In this document: piece by piece, positions 7,132-14,641 of the stretch
How the letters are laid out: the number at the start of each line of letters is the position of its first letter
Position numbering within the stretch: the first letter of the stretch is position 1
NCBI GenBank assembly: GCA_017475785.1
Contig: JAFVEX010000128.1
Span: 1-17,198 of the forward strand
DNA: 17,198 nucleotides
Direction: 5' to 3'
From: Eubacterium sp.
GTDB taxonomy: Bacteria > Bacillota_A > Clostridia > Lachnospirales > Lachnospiraceae
Notes under the pieces: generated by a model
The model's database searches: none
What the model was told of the DNA's origin: nothing
What the model saw: only the letters and a program-made list of their open reading frames with translations
Made by a program: the position numbers and the translations under genes

Positions 7132-8730
7132 ATGGGCATTTATCTGAATCCCGGAAATGAAGGCTTTACAAGAATTACCTCAGCGGATATCTATGTCGAC
7201 AAAACAATGATGATCCGGGAAACAAACCGGTGTATCGATACTGGCAATAGTTATATCTGCATGTCCAGACCACGAAGGTTCGGAAAGACCTTTGCAGGGA
7301 ATATGCTCTGCGCGTACTACTCCAGGGGATGCGATTCCCGGGAATTGTTTGCGCCGTTCAAAATCAGTCAGGATCCCGGATATGAAGCAAAGCGGAATCG
7401 CTATCATGTCATCAAGATCGACATGAACAGCGAATTCCAGTCCGCAGAGAATAAAGGCGACTTGTTGAAGATTCTCACGGAAGAAATCAGGGAAGAAATG
7501 AAGGCGGGATTTCCCGATGTTACATTCCGCGCGAATGACTCATTGGCAAGATGTCTTCTTCGGGTTTACGCGGCAAGGAAAGAAACATTCATTATTCTGC
7601 TGGACGAGTACGACGTTCTTGTCCGCGAGCAGGTCAGCCATGATCTCTTTCAGGAATATTTATCCTTTTTGAACGGCTTATTTAAGAGCGATACGCTTAG
7701 ACCGGCAATTTCTCTCGCGTATCTGACGGGGATTCTCCCGGTGGTGCGGGATAAAATTCAGTCGAAGTTGAATAACTTCCGGGAATACACGATCCTGAAT
7801 GCCGGACCGTTTGCAGAGTTTGTCGGATTCACGGCAGAAGAGGTCAAAGATCTGTGTAAAGAACGTTCGATTGATTTTAAGGAGTGCAGGCGTTGGTACG
7901 ACGGGTATCGCCAACATGGATATGAGATTTACAATCCGGAGTCGGTCGTGCGTTCGGTTGAGGACAGGATGTTCGGTAGTTACTGGGGCAAGACATCCTC
8001 CTACGAAGTTATATCCGACCGCATCCGGCAGAATTTTGCGGGAACAAAAGAGGCGGTTATTCAGATGCTGGCAGGTGAACAGGTGGATGTCAATGTCACA
8101 AGTTATTTGAATACAATGGACTCTTTTCGAACAAAAAGTGATGCGTTTACGTATTTGATTCACGTCGGGTATCTGGCATATGATCAGGAAACCGGTACTT
8201 GTCGTATTCCAAATAAAGAAGTCCGCCAGGAATGGTTCAATGCAATAGAAACCGATGAAGAATACAGCGTGACCAATCAGATTATTCAGTCATCGAAAGA
8301 ACTGCTCACAGAAACCTGGCAGGGCAATGCGGAAGCGGTTGCGAAAGCGCTGGATCTCTCACACATCCATGTGACATCCAACCGCAGCTACAATAATGAG
8401 GACGTGCTGCAGAGCGCTATCTATCTTGCTTTTATCTATGCGTTGAATCACTACACGGTTGTGAAGGAAATGACTGCAGGAAAGGGTTTTGCGGATGTCG
8501 TGTTCATTCCATTCAAGGATGGTGATCCGGCGATGGTGGTTGAGTTGAAGCGTAATGACTGTGTTGAGTCCGCGTTGGATCAGATTCGGAAAAAGCGGTA
8601 TTTTGACAGCCTGACACATTACACTGGGAACCTGCTGCTGGTCGGGATCAACTATGACGAAAAGGAGAAGACGCACACCTGTGTGATTGAACATAGCGTT
8701 AAGCAACCGAGCAGAACAAATGAAAAGTGA
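7132..8730 (+). CDS. AAA-ATPase-like / PD-(D/E)XK nuclease fusion protein (AAA-ATPase_like + PDDEXK_9 type, 532 aa)
   Basis: This belongs to the large, poorly characterised clostridial family in which an N-terminal P-loop ATPase domain is joined to a C-terminal PD-(D/E)XK nuclease-like domain. The P-loop region SRPRRFGKT (residues 45-53, K52) and Walker B IILLDEYD (154-161, D158/E159) are intact. The C-terminal nuclease signature is present as D455, then E471-L-K473, within GFADVVF and MVVELKRN. It is therefore probably active at both sites, although the biological role is unknown (mobile-element, defence or selfish-gene roles have been considered for such families). The start at 7132 is chosen for GGGAGG (7121-7126) and the family-like opening MGIYLNPGNEGF; the open frame continues to 7048, but those 28 codons cover the palindromes. 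It is a single gene with its own terminator and many synonymous relatives in this clade are expected. Confidence 0.88.
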   Translation: MGIYLNPGNEGFTRITSADIYVDKTMMIRETNRCIDTGNSYICMSRPRRFGKTFAGNMLCAYYSRGCDSRELFAPFKISQDPGYEAKRNRYHVIKIDMNSEFQSAENKGDLLKILTEEIREEMKAGFPDVTFRANDSLARCLLRVYAARKETFIILLDEYDVLVREQVSHDLFQEYLSFLNGLFKSDTLRPAISLAYLTGILPVVRDKIQSKLNNFREYTILNAGPFAEFVGFTAEEVKDLCKERSIDFKECRRWYDGYRQHGYEIYNPESVVRSVEDRMFGSYWGKTSSYEVISDRIRQNFAGTKEAVIQMLAGEQVDVNVTSYLNTMDSFRTKSDAFTYLIHVGYLAYDQETGTCRIPNKEVRQEWFNAIETDEEYSVTNQIIQSSKELLTETWQGNAEAVAKALDLSHIHVTSNRSYNNEDVLQSAIYLAFIYALNHYTVVKEMTAGKGFADVVFIPFKDGDPAMVVELKRNDCVESALDQIRKKRYFDSLTHYTGNLLLVGINYDEKEKTHTCVIEHSVKQPSRTNEK

Positions 8731-8736
8731 TCGTAC

Positions 8737-8766
8737 AAAAAGACAGCGCAAGGCTGTCTTTTTTTT
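8737..8766 (+). terminator. Intrinsic terminator
   Basis: AGACAGC (8741-8747) pairs perfectly with GCTGTCT (8753-8759) around a 5-nt loop. It is flanked by an A-run upstream and eight T's (8759-8766) downstream. It lies 6 nt past the stop codon of the ATPase/nuclease gene. Confidence 0.93.
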
Positions 8767-8856
8767 GCAGGAGTCTTTTTGTGCGAATCCTCCGTTTTTT
8801 ATGTGAGTCTGGAACCAGGGGAGCTGAAGTCCGCCTGAGGGTTTTGTATTGAGATA

Positions 8857-8877
8857 TTTGTGACGTATGATCACAAA
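8857..8877. promoter_or_regulatory. Perfect 7-bp inverted repeat, candidate transcription-factor site
   Basis: TTTGTGA (8857-8863) and TCACAAA (8871-8877) are exact inverted copies separated by 7 bp. It lies about 95 bp upstream of the first regulator gene and about 30 bp upstream of the candidate promoter. It superficially resembles a CRP/FNR-type site, but the inner spacing is one base too long, so the binding protein is unknown. Confidence 0.4.
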
Positions 8878-8891
8878 ACACGAAAAAAGAA

Positions 8892-8927
8892 TTGCGCGCC
8901 GCACGCAAGTAAGTTAAAGTTAACTAA
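8892..8927 (+). promoter_or_regulatory. Candidate promoter overlapped by an 18-bp DtxR-box-like inverted repeat
   Basis: The inverted repeat TAAGTTAA-AG-TTAACTAA (8910-8927) pairs at 7 of 8 positions. In length and base pattern it recalls DtxR/IdeR-family operators (TTAGGTTAGCCTAACCTAA type). It overlaps a possible -10 TAAAGT (8915-8920) that lies 17 bp after TTGCGC (8892-8897). The promoter itself is weak, but the operator lies 43 bp before the start of a DtxR-like regulator gene, which suggests autoregulation of the operon. Confidence 0.4.
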
Positions 8928-8970
8928 GGATAGGCAACACTAACAATGGAGAGTAGGCGGGAGAGAGGAC

Positions 8971-9786
8971 ATGAACAACGGAATTTCACTGCCGTCTGAA
9001 GCGCGGGAAATAAATATTCTGACAGAGCGGGTGCTGGAATATCTGTACCACCTTTGGAAGGGCGGAAAGCCGGGGGACGCGATTACACTTTGCGCAGAGC
9101 TTGGCCTGACGCGCAAAGAACTCCGGGAGATTCTGGAATATCTGGCGCGCGAATCGTATATTGAGATACCGGTTCAGGATAGTCCGTTATCTCTGACACA
9201 GGCCGGTCTGGACAGGGCATTCGAGCAGATCCAGCGGAAGAGCTATCTTTATTCACTTCTGCGTGACGTGTGCAATGTGCGGGAAGAATCTGCCCGTGAG
9301 AACGCGGAGGAAATCAACCGGATTGTATCGGATGACGTGGTGGAGGGGATCCGTGACTACGTCATGCAGGGAAACCGCGCGAACCGCGTCATCAGAGAGG
9401 AAGATCTGTGTCTGCTGTATGAGCCGGGGCACTATATGTTTGATATGAGCCTGTATGACACAAAAACGATCTCTCCCAGAATTCTGTGCAGGGAGTATGA
9501 GATCTTTTCCTCGGATATCGAACTGATCGTGACGGATCGCGAAAGCTGGTTTCTGCTCTCCCTTGTAGAGGGCAGTTCCGGGGGTTCTCTGTGGTATCTG
9601 AAGGATCAGAAATGGCATAAGACAGCCCTTGAAGGACAGAAATTCCGGCTTCCGACAAATTGCTTTGTGTATACCATTACCAACCGGATTCCGATGAAAT
9701 CGGGGGAGGCATTTGTTGCCTACGTCCCCGAAGGAGAAGAACTGGGAGAGGATGATATCCGGGCACTGGAAGTGCATCTCTGGTAG
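8971..9786 (+). CDS. DtxR-like winged-helix regulator with unrecognised C-terminal domain (271 aa)
   Basis: Residues 16-88 form a winged helix: helix RVLEYLYHLW, then helix-turn-helix LCAELGLTRKELREILEYLA (about 40-59), then a wing ending LTQAGLDRA. Residues 90-131 look like the DtxR dimerisation helices, with SARENAEEINRIVSDDV aligning to the DtxR segment that carries the metal ligands. Here the Cys-x-x-Glu-His ligands are replaced (E113, N116, R117), so canonical metal sensing is unlikely. Residues about 140-271 form a beta-rich domain I do not recognise. The protein probably regulates its own operon through the 8910-8927 repeat (inference). The start at 8971 follows GAGAGAGGAC. It is the first gene of a five-gene plus-strand run, 59 nt ahead of a second protein of the same layout. 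It could also be placed loosely as a generic HTH protein. Confidence 0.65.
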   Translation: MNNGISLPSEAREINILTERVLEYLYHLWKGGKPGDAITLCAELGLTRKELREILEYLARESYIEIPVQDSPLSLTQAGLDRAFEQIQRKSYLYSLLRDVCNVREESARENAEEINRIVSDDVVEGIRDYVMQGNRANRVIREEDLCLLYEPGHYMFDMSLYDTKTISPRILCREYEIFSSDIELIVTDRESWFLLSLVEGSSGGSLWYLKDQKWHKTALEGQKFRLPTNCFVYTITNRIPMKSGEAFVAYVPEGEELGEDDIRALEVHLW

Positions 9787-9845
9787 AAGACCGGGCTGCA
9801 GGAACCGGCGCGAAGACAGCACATTCATCAGGAGCATCAGAAAAC

Positions 9846-10688
9846 ATGAAGGATTATTTTCACAGGATGAACCACCCGTCCATGCTTCAGATCCGCTATC
9901 TGGAGGAGCTGGAGAAGGCGCCGAAAAAGCGCGGCATCATCTCGACAGTCGCGCAGCGCTGCGGGGTTGATCACGCGGCGGTCAGCAGGTTTATTAAGAA
10001 CTGCCAGACTGCGGGATATGTGAACAAAAAATATGAGCTTACGCAGGACGGGCTGATCTGGCTGCACGCGTACCAGCGGGTGAGACAGGGGCTCCGGGAG
10101 TATTTAATCTCCTCCGGAATCTCAGCAAAGCGTCTGGACCGGAATGTCGCCGCTATGATGGAAAACATGGATTACCACACGCTGAACATCCTTGTGACGA
10201 ACTATCAGAATCACAGACTTCTCAGTCCGTACAAGGAGCTGGATAAGTATCAGGCAAACCAGGTTAACCTGGCTGATTTTCTGGAGCGGACGACCTATCA
10301 GGTGCATTTCCGTGTTCTGCGGATTGACCGTCTCGGCGCCGCCGGACATGAGCTCTCAATGGCGGATCCTGCGTTTCTGAAGCCGGCAGTTCTGCGGAAT
10401 TATAAGCGGGGAGTCTGGATGGAAATCGGCCTGCGCGAGATAAGAGCCTGGTCACGCGTTCAGGAGGAATGGATTACCGGAAAGCTGTCCAGCCTGAAAT
10501 ATGAGCAGCACGGTCTCATCAGGCAGGCAAAGATTCAGGACAATAAGGTCAGAATTCCGCTTGAATACTGCCATGTTGAGCAGTATGATGACAGTAAAAT
10601 CCACGGGGCGGTTCCCATCACGGTGGCAAGTGATGTCGGAACGCAGCATATGCCGGAGAGTACTGCGCTGCTCGTCTTCTGGATGTAA
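9846..10688 (+). CDS. Second DtxR-like helix-turn-helix protein with unrecognised C-terminal domain (280 aa)
   Basis: Residues 13-75 read as a winged helix (MLQIRYLEELEKA, then VAQRCGVDHAAVSRFIKNCQ as the helix-turn-helix at about 35-54, then a wing YELTQDGL). Residues 76-118 match the DtxR-like dimerisation helices. At the position of the DtxR Glu-His metal pair it has E106-N107, so the metal site is at best partial. The C-terminal 160 residues are unrecognised and end in a beta-rich stretch. Its layout parallels the preceding gene, and both contain a K-[FV]-R-[LI]-P motif near the end, pointing to an old, strongly diverged duplication (inference). The ribosome binding site AGGAG at 9830-9834 has 11-nt spacing; an ATG at 9867 is an alternative start. 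It may form a heteromeric regulator with its neighbour. Confidence 0.6.
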   Translation: MKDYFHRMNHPSMLQIRYLEELEKAPKKRGIISTVAQRCGVDHAAVSRFIKNCQTAGYVNKKYELTQDGLIWLHAYQRVRQGLREYLISSGISAKRLDRNVAAMMENMDYHTLNILVTNYQNHRLLSPYKELDKYQANQVNLADFLERTTYQVHFRVLRIDRLGAAGHELSMADPAFLKPAVLRNYKRGVWMEIGLREIRAWSRVQEEWITGKLSSLKYEQHGLIRQAKIQDNKVRIPLEYCHVEQYDDSKIHGAVPITVASDVGTQHMPESTALLVFWM

Positions 10689-10706
10689 GAAGGGAGGCGC
10701 AGAGAA

Positions 10707-11089
10707 TTGAAAAAAATCCCGTTATTAAAAGGCTTCTGGATCGCGCTGGGCAGCATCTGCCTGGTGCTGGGCACTATAGGGATTGCCGTGCCGGTTTTGC
10801 CGACGGTTCCGTTTATCTTGCGACGCTGTTTTGTTACGCAAAAGGTTCCAGACGGCTGCATGACTGGTTTACCGGCACAGAGCTGTACCACAGGCACCTG
10901 GAGAGCTTTGCAAAAGGCGAGGGAATGACGGTGCGGACAAAGTTGTCCATAATGGCGTCCGTTACACTTGTAATGGGGATCGGTTTTTACTTTATGAGCC
11001 GCGTCCCAGCCGCGCGGATCATCCTTGTGATTGTGTGGGTATGCCACGTAATTGCCTTTGTGTTTTTTGTCAGGACAAAGAAAGAGTGA
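10707..11089 (+). pseudogene. YbaN/DUF454 family inner-membrane protein, broken by a -1 frameshift
   Basis: From a TTG start at 10707 (AGGGAGG at 10691-10697) the frame encodes KGFWIALGSICLVLGTIGI, then VPVLPTVPFIL, the conserved opening of DUF454/YbaN small membrane proteins. After about 10824 the family sequence continues only in the -1 frame, as LATLFCYAKGSRRLHDWF, later ESFAKGEGMTVRTKLSIM, and two more hydrophobic helices, ending at TGA 11087-11089. Unshifted, translation runs to 10928 through non-family sequence. One missing G in ATC-TTG-CGACG explains it. It could be a true mutation, a sequencing error, or (less likely, as no slippery heptamer is visible) programmed frameshifting. The function of the family is unknown; it lies 12 nt before an ABC exporter gene and 18 nt after a regulator, so it probably belonged to that system. 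Confidence 0.82.
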
Positions 11090-11101
11090 GAAGAGTTTGC
11101 T

Positions 11102-12859
11102 ATGATCAAGACCCGGTTAATCAGGCTGCTGGCTGATTCCCGAAAATATATTATCTGGCAGGTTTTCTGGCAGTGGCTGAGTCTGCTGGCTCAGGTTCTC
11201 GCGATCTGGCAGGTTTCTCTCCTGCTCGGCGCCGCGCTGGACGGGTCGCTGTCCTCCGGAATGATCACGCGCGCGGCGGGGACTGTGGCGGCAGTAATTG
11301 TCTGCAGATTCGCTTTTGACCGCTTTCAGGTGCGCGCTTCTTTTCAGGCAAGTCTGCAGGTAAAGCGGGTTCTGCGTGAAAAGATATACGAAAAGCTGCT
11401 GCGTCTCGGGGCGTCCTATCAGGAAAAAGTGTCTACTGCCGAGCTGGTGCAGATGGCCGGGGAAGGCGTTGAGCAGCTGGAGACTTACTTTGGAAAATAT
11501 TTATCACAGTTATTTTACAGTCTGCTGGCGCCGGTGACGCTCTTTATCATACTCCGCAGGATCAGCCTGCGCGCCTGTGTGATTCTGCTGGTTTTCGTTC
11601 CGCTGATTCCTATGTCAATCGTGGTCGTTCAGAAAATCGCGAAGCGGCTCCTGGCGAGATACTGGGGCGCGTATACGGAGCTTGGTGACAGCTTTCTGGA
11701 AAACCTGCAGGGCATGACGACCCTGAAAATATATCAGGCTGACCAGATGAAGGCAGAGGAGATGGACCGGGAGTCGGAGCACTTCAGAAAAATCACGATG
11801 AAGGTGCTCACGATGCAGCTGAATTCAACGAGTGTGATGGATATCATGGCTTATGGCGGTGCCGCTGTGGGCATGGTCGTGGTCATCCGGCAGTTTCTGG
11901 CAGGCGCGGTTCCGTTTTATGGCGCTGTTATGATTTGTCTGCTTGCATCTGAATTTTTTATTCCGCTGCGGATTCTCGGATCGTTTTTTCATATTGCGAT
12001 GAACGGGATGGCGGCAAGCGACCGGATTTTTGCGTTTCTGGATCTGGCGGAGCCGGAATCGGGAGAGGAACTGCTGACGGTGGATGACACGCGGATTGTC
12101 ATGGAGGATCTTTCCTGGCAGTATTCCCCGGACCGCAGGATACTGGACGGGATCAGCCTGGAGCTGCGGGCCGGACAGCTGATCTCGATCGTGGGCGCGT
12201 CCGGATGCGGCAAAAGCACGATCGCAGGGATCCTGACCGGCCGGAACCGCGGTTATATGGGACATGTCCGGATCGGCGGCCATGAGCTGTCCTGCGTGCA
12301 GGAGGCATCGCTCATGCGGCATGTGACGCTGGTGGCGTCTGACAGCTGTCTCTTCAAGGGATCTGTCAGGGATAATCTGCTTCTGGGAAATCCCGGCGCG
12401 TCCGACGAGGAGCTGTATCAGGTGCTTGAGAAGGTGAATCTGAGCGGTTTTGTGCGGGAAGCCGGAGGTCTGGAGATGCAGCTCCAGGAGCAGGGCGGCA
12501 ACCTGTCCGGGGGGCAGCGGCAGCGTCTGGCGATCGCCAGAGCCCTTTTGCACGACAGCCCGGTTTATCTGTTTGATGAGGCCACATCAAATATTGACGC
12601 GGAGAGCGAGGAGATGATTATGCAGGTAATCCGCCGGCTTGCTGTGGAGCGGACCGTGCTGCTGATCTCTCACAGGCTTGCCAACGTGGTTGGTTCAGAC
12701 AGAATTTACGTTCTGGAGGGAGAAATCGTCTCGGAGAGCGGAACGCATGAGGAACTGATGAAGAACGACGGGGCGTACAGCAGACTGTACAGACAGCAGA
12801 AGGCGCTGGAGGCGTGGGGCAGACCGCGCGGATCTGAGACCGGGCTGCCGGAAGGCTGA
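11102..12859 (+). CDS. Heterodimeric ABC exporter subunit, CydD-like (ATP-binding/permease, 585 aa)
   Basis: This is a half-transporter with an N-terminal six-helix membrane domain (about residues 15-310) and a C-terminal ATPase. The membrane part has the CydD-type stretch SFLENLQGMTTLKIYQAD after the fourth helix. The ATPase motifs are complete: Walker A GASGCGKST (365-373), signature LSGGQ (468-472), Walker B YLFDE with D492/E493, and H-loop H524. Paired with the next gene (12-nt gap) it should form a heterodimeric type IV (type I exporter fold) transporter. CydDC moves thiol compounds and has been linked to heme; homology at this level does not fix the substrate. The start ATG at 11102 has only a weak GAGAAG ribosome binding site and lies 12 nt past the YbaN frame, so translational coupling is likely. 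Control by the two upstream regulators is inferred from gene order. Confidence 0.88.
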   Translation: MIKTRLIRLLADSRKYIIWQVFWQWLSLLAQVLAIWQVSLLLGAALDGSLSSGMITRAAGTVAAVIVCRFAFDRFQVRASFQASLQVKRVLREKIYEKLLRLGASYQEKVSTAELVQMAGEGVEQLETYFGKYLSQLFYSLLAPVTLFIILRRISLRACVILLVFVPLIPMSIVVVQKIAKRLLARYWGAYTELGDSFLENLQGMTTLKIYQADQMKAEEMDRESEHFRKITMKVLTMQLNSTSVMDIMAYGGAAVGMVVVIRQFLAGAVPFYGAVMICLLASEFFIPLRILGSFFHIAMNGMAASDRIFAFLDLAEPESGEELLTVDDTRIVMEDLSWQYSPDRRILDGISLELRAGQLISIVGASGCGKSTIAGILTGRNRGYMGHVRIGGHELSCVQEASLMRHVTLVASDSCLFKGSVRDNLLLGNPGASDEELYQVLEKVNLSGFVREAGGLEMQLQEQGGNLSGGQRQRLAIARALLHDSPVYLFDEATSNIDAESEEMIMQVIRRLAVERTVLLISHRLANVVGSDRIYVLEGEIVSESGTHEELMKNDGAYSRLYRQQKALEAWGRPRGSETGLPEG

Positions 12860-12871
12860 AGGAAGAGAAGT

Positions 12872-14560
12872 ATGCAGAGTACAGAAAAAAACAGACGAAG
12901 CGGAATCGCGGTCATGGCCGGCCTGATCGGACTTGTAAGGCCGCTTGCCGGAATTATGGTTCTGGCGGTGAGCCTTGGCGTGATCGGATACCTGTGCGCC
13001 ATTTTCCTGACTGTGATTGCAGGACAGTCACTTCTTCAGATCATTCAGGAAAGCCGGCTTTCAGGCGGCTTTCTGGCCGCGCTGGTACTGGCGGCAGTGA
13101 TGCGGGGAATCCTGCACTATGGGGAACAATACTGCAATCATTTTATCGCATTCCAGCTGCTGGCGCTGATCCGCCACCAGGTGTTTGCGGTTCTGCGGAG
13201 GCTCTGCCCGGCAAAGCTGTCCGGAAAAGACAAAGGGGATCTGATTTCTATCATCACCTCGGATATCGAGCTGCTGGAGGTGTTTTACGCGCACACGATT
13301 TCTCCGGTCGCGATCGCTCTGATCGTAAGCGTGATTATGACCGGGTTTATCGCATACCAGTCTCCGTATGCCGGCGTGCTGGCGGCCTGCGCATACATCT
13401 TTGTCGGCGCTGTGATTCCGCTCACCATTGGAAACCGCGGCGCTGCTGACGGCCTGATTTTCCGCAACGCGTTTGGCGCTCTGAACAGCTTCGTCCTGGA
13501 ATCGCTTCGCGGTGTGCGCGAGACAATTCAATATGGAGGCGGAGATGCCCGGCAGAAGGAGATTACGTCCAGGACCAGAAAACTGGCGTCAGTTCAAAAA
13601 AGACTGAGCCGCCTGGAAGGAGAACAGCGCTCGTTCACAAACCTGGCCGTGCTGGGGTTTTCGTTTGGAATGGTTTTTTTGATGCTGCATCAGTTTCAGC
13701 GCGGAAACGCGTCCTTCTCACAGGTGCTCCTGGCCACAACTGCCATGATGGGATCCTTCGGGCCTGTGATCGCGCTGTCCAGCCTCGCGAACAATCTGAA
13801 TCAGACGCTGGCGAGCGGAGAGCGTGTCCTTTCGCTGCTGGAAGAAGCGCCGGCAGTCGAAGAAAATAAAGATGGCAACACGGTGGTATTCTCGGATGCC
13901 GAGGCGGAAGAGGTTTGCTTCTCTTATAATTCGGAAGAACCAGAACGGGCGGTGCTGCAGAACTTTTCAGTAAAGATACCGGGAGGAAAAGTCCTGGGAA
14001 TTCACGGACCGAGCGGCTGCGGAAAATCTACATTTCTGCGTCTTCTGATGCGCTTCTGGGATACAGACAGCGGACGGATTCTGCTGTCCGGAAATGATGT
14101 GCGGACAGTCAAAACTTCTTCCCTGCGTGAGACAGAGTCGTACGTCACGCAGGAGACAGACCTGTTTCACGACACGATTGCAAATAATATCGGAGTGGGA
14201 GAACCCGGCGCGTCCCGCGAGGAAATCGAGACCGCCGCGAAAAAAGCATCCCTGCACGAGTTTGTCAGGAGTCTGCCGGACGGATATGATACGGTGGTCG
14301 GAGAGCAGGGAAGCACACTTTCCGGGGGAGAGCGCCAGAGAATTGGCATTGCAAGGGCGTTTCTCCACAATGCGCCCCTGATGCTGCTGGATGAGCCCAC
14401 CAGCAATCTGGATTCTTTGAATGAAGGCATGATTCTTCGCGCCCTCGCGGAAGAGAAAAAGGACCGGACGGTGGTGCTTGTCACACATCGCGCTTCCACA
14501 CTCGGAATCGCAGATGAAACAATTGAGTTGAAGGGAAATGGGCAGGTCAACGCTACATAA
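12872..14560 (+). CDS. Heterodimeric ABC exporter subunit, CydC-like (ATP-binding/permease, 562 aa)
   Basis: This is the partner half-transporter of the preceding gene. It has a six-helix membrane domain (about residues 15-310) followed by an ATPase with Walker A GPSGCGKST (379-387), signature LSGGE (483-487), Walker B MLLDE with D507/E508, and H-loop H539. Both subunits therefore carry a catalytic glutamate and a full signature, so neither composite ATP site is visibly degenerate, unlike many heterodimeric exporters. An insertion-like segment (residues about 330-350) with several acidic residues links the domains. The start at 12872 follows AAGGAAGAGAAG. It is the last gene of the run and is followed by a hairpin. 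It probably exports a small metabolite, metal complex or peptide; the substrate cannot be read from the sequence. Confidence 0.88.
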   Translation: MQSTEKNRRSGIAVMAGLIGLVRPLAGIMVLAVSLGVIGYLCAIFLTVIAGQSLLQIIQESRLSGGFLAALVLAAVMRGILHYGEQYCNHFIAFQLLALIRHQVFAVLRRLCPAKLSGKDKGDLISIITSDIELLEVFYAHTISPVAIALIVSVIMTGFIAYQSPYAGVLAACAYIFVGAVIPLTIGNRGAADGLIFRNAFGALNSFVLESLRGVRETIQYGGGDARQKEITSRTRKLASVQKRLSRLEGEQRSFTNLAVLGFSFGMVFLMLHQFQRGNASFSQVLLATTAMMGSFGPVIALSSLANNLNQTLASGERVLSLLEEAPAVEENKDGNTVVFSDAEAEEVCFSYNSEEPERAVLQNFSVKIPGGKVLGIHGPSGCGKSTFLRLLMRFWDTDSGRILLSGNDVRTVKTSSLRETESYVTQETDLFHDTIANNIGVGEPGASREEIETAAKKASLHEFVRSLPDGYDTVVGEQGSTLSGGERQRIGIARAFLHNAPLMLLDEPTSNLDSLNEGMILRALAEEKKDRTVVLVTHRASTLGIADETIELKGNGQVNAT

Positions 14561-14565
14561 TGCAA

Positions 14566-14612
14566 GAGGCTGTCACACTTGATTGCAGTGTGGCAGCCTC
14601 GGTTCTTTCTCT
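14566..14612 (+). terminator. Operon-end hairpin between convergent genes
   Basis: Arms 14566-14579 and 14587-14600 pair over 14 bp with one U-G wobble around a 7-nt loop. A T/C-rich tract (TTCTTTCTCT) follows. It lies 5 nt after the ABC gene and 42 bp from the end of convergent purC, so it may stop transcription from both sides, but the T-rich side favours the plus strand. Confidence 0.8.
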
Positions 14613-14641
14613 GGGGAGAGGCATCTGTAAGGAAGTTATAA

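Noticed and set aside
8857..8877. CRP binding site
   Set aside because: The inner TGTGA/TCACA halves are separated by 7 rather than 6 bp, and no CRP-type gene is nearby; kept only as an unassigned dyad.
10707..10928. Intact 73-residue small membrane protein
   Set aside because: Only its first half matches YbaN/DUF454; the rest of the family sequence is found in the -1 frame, so the short frame is the product of a frameshift.
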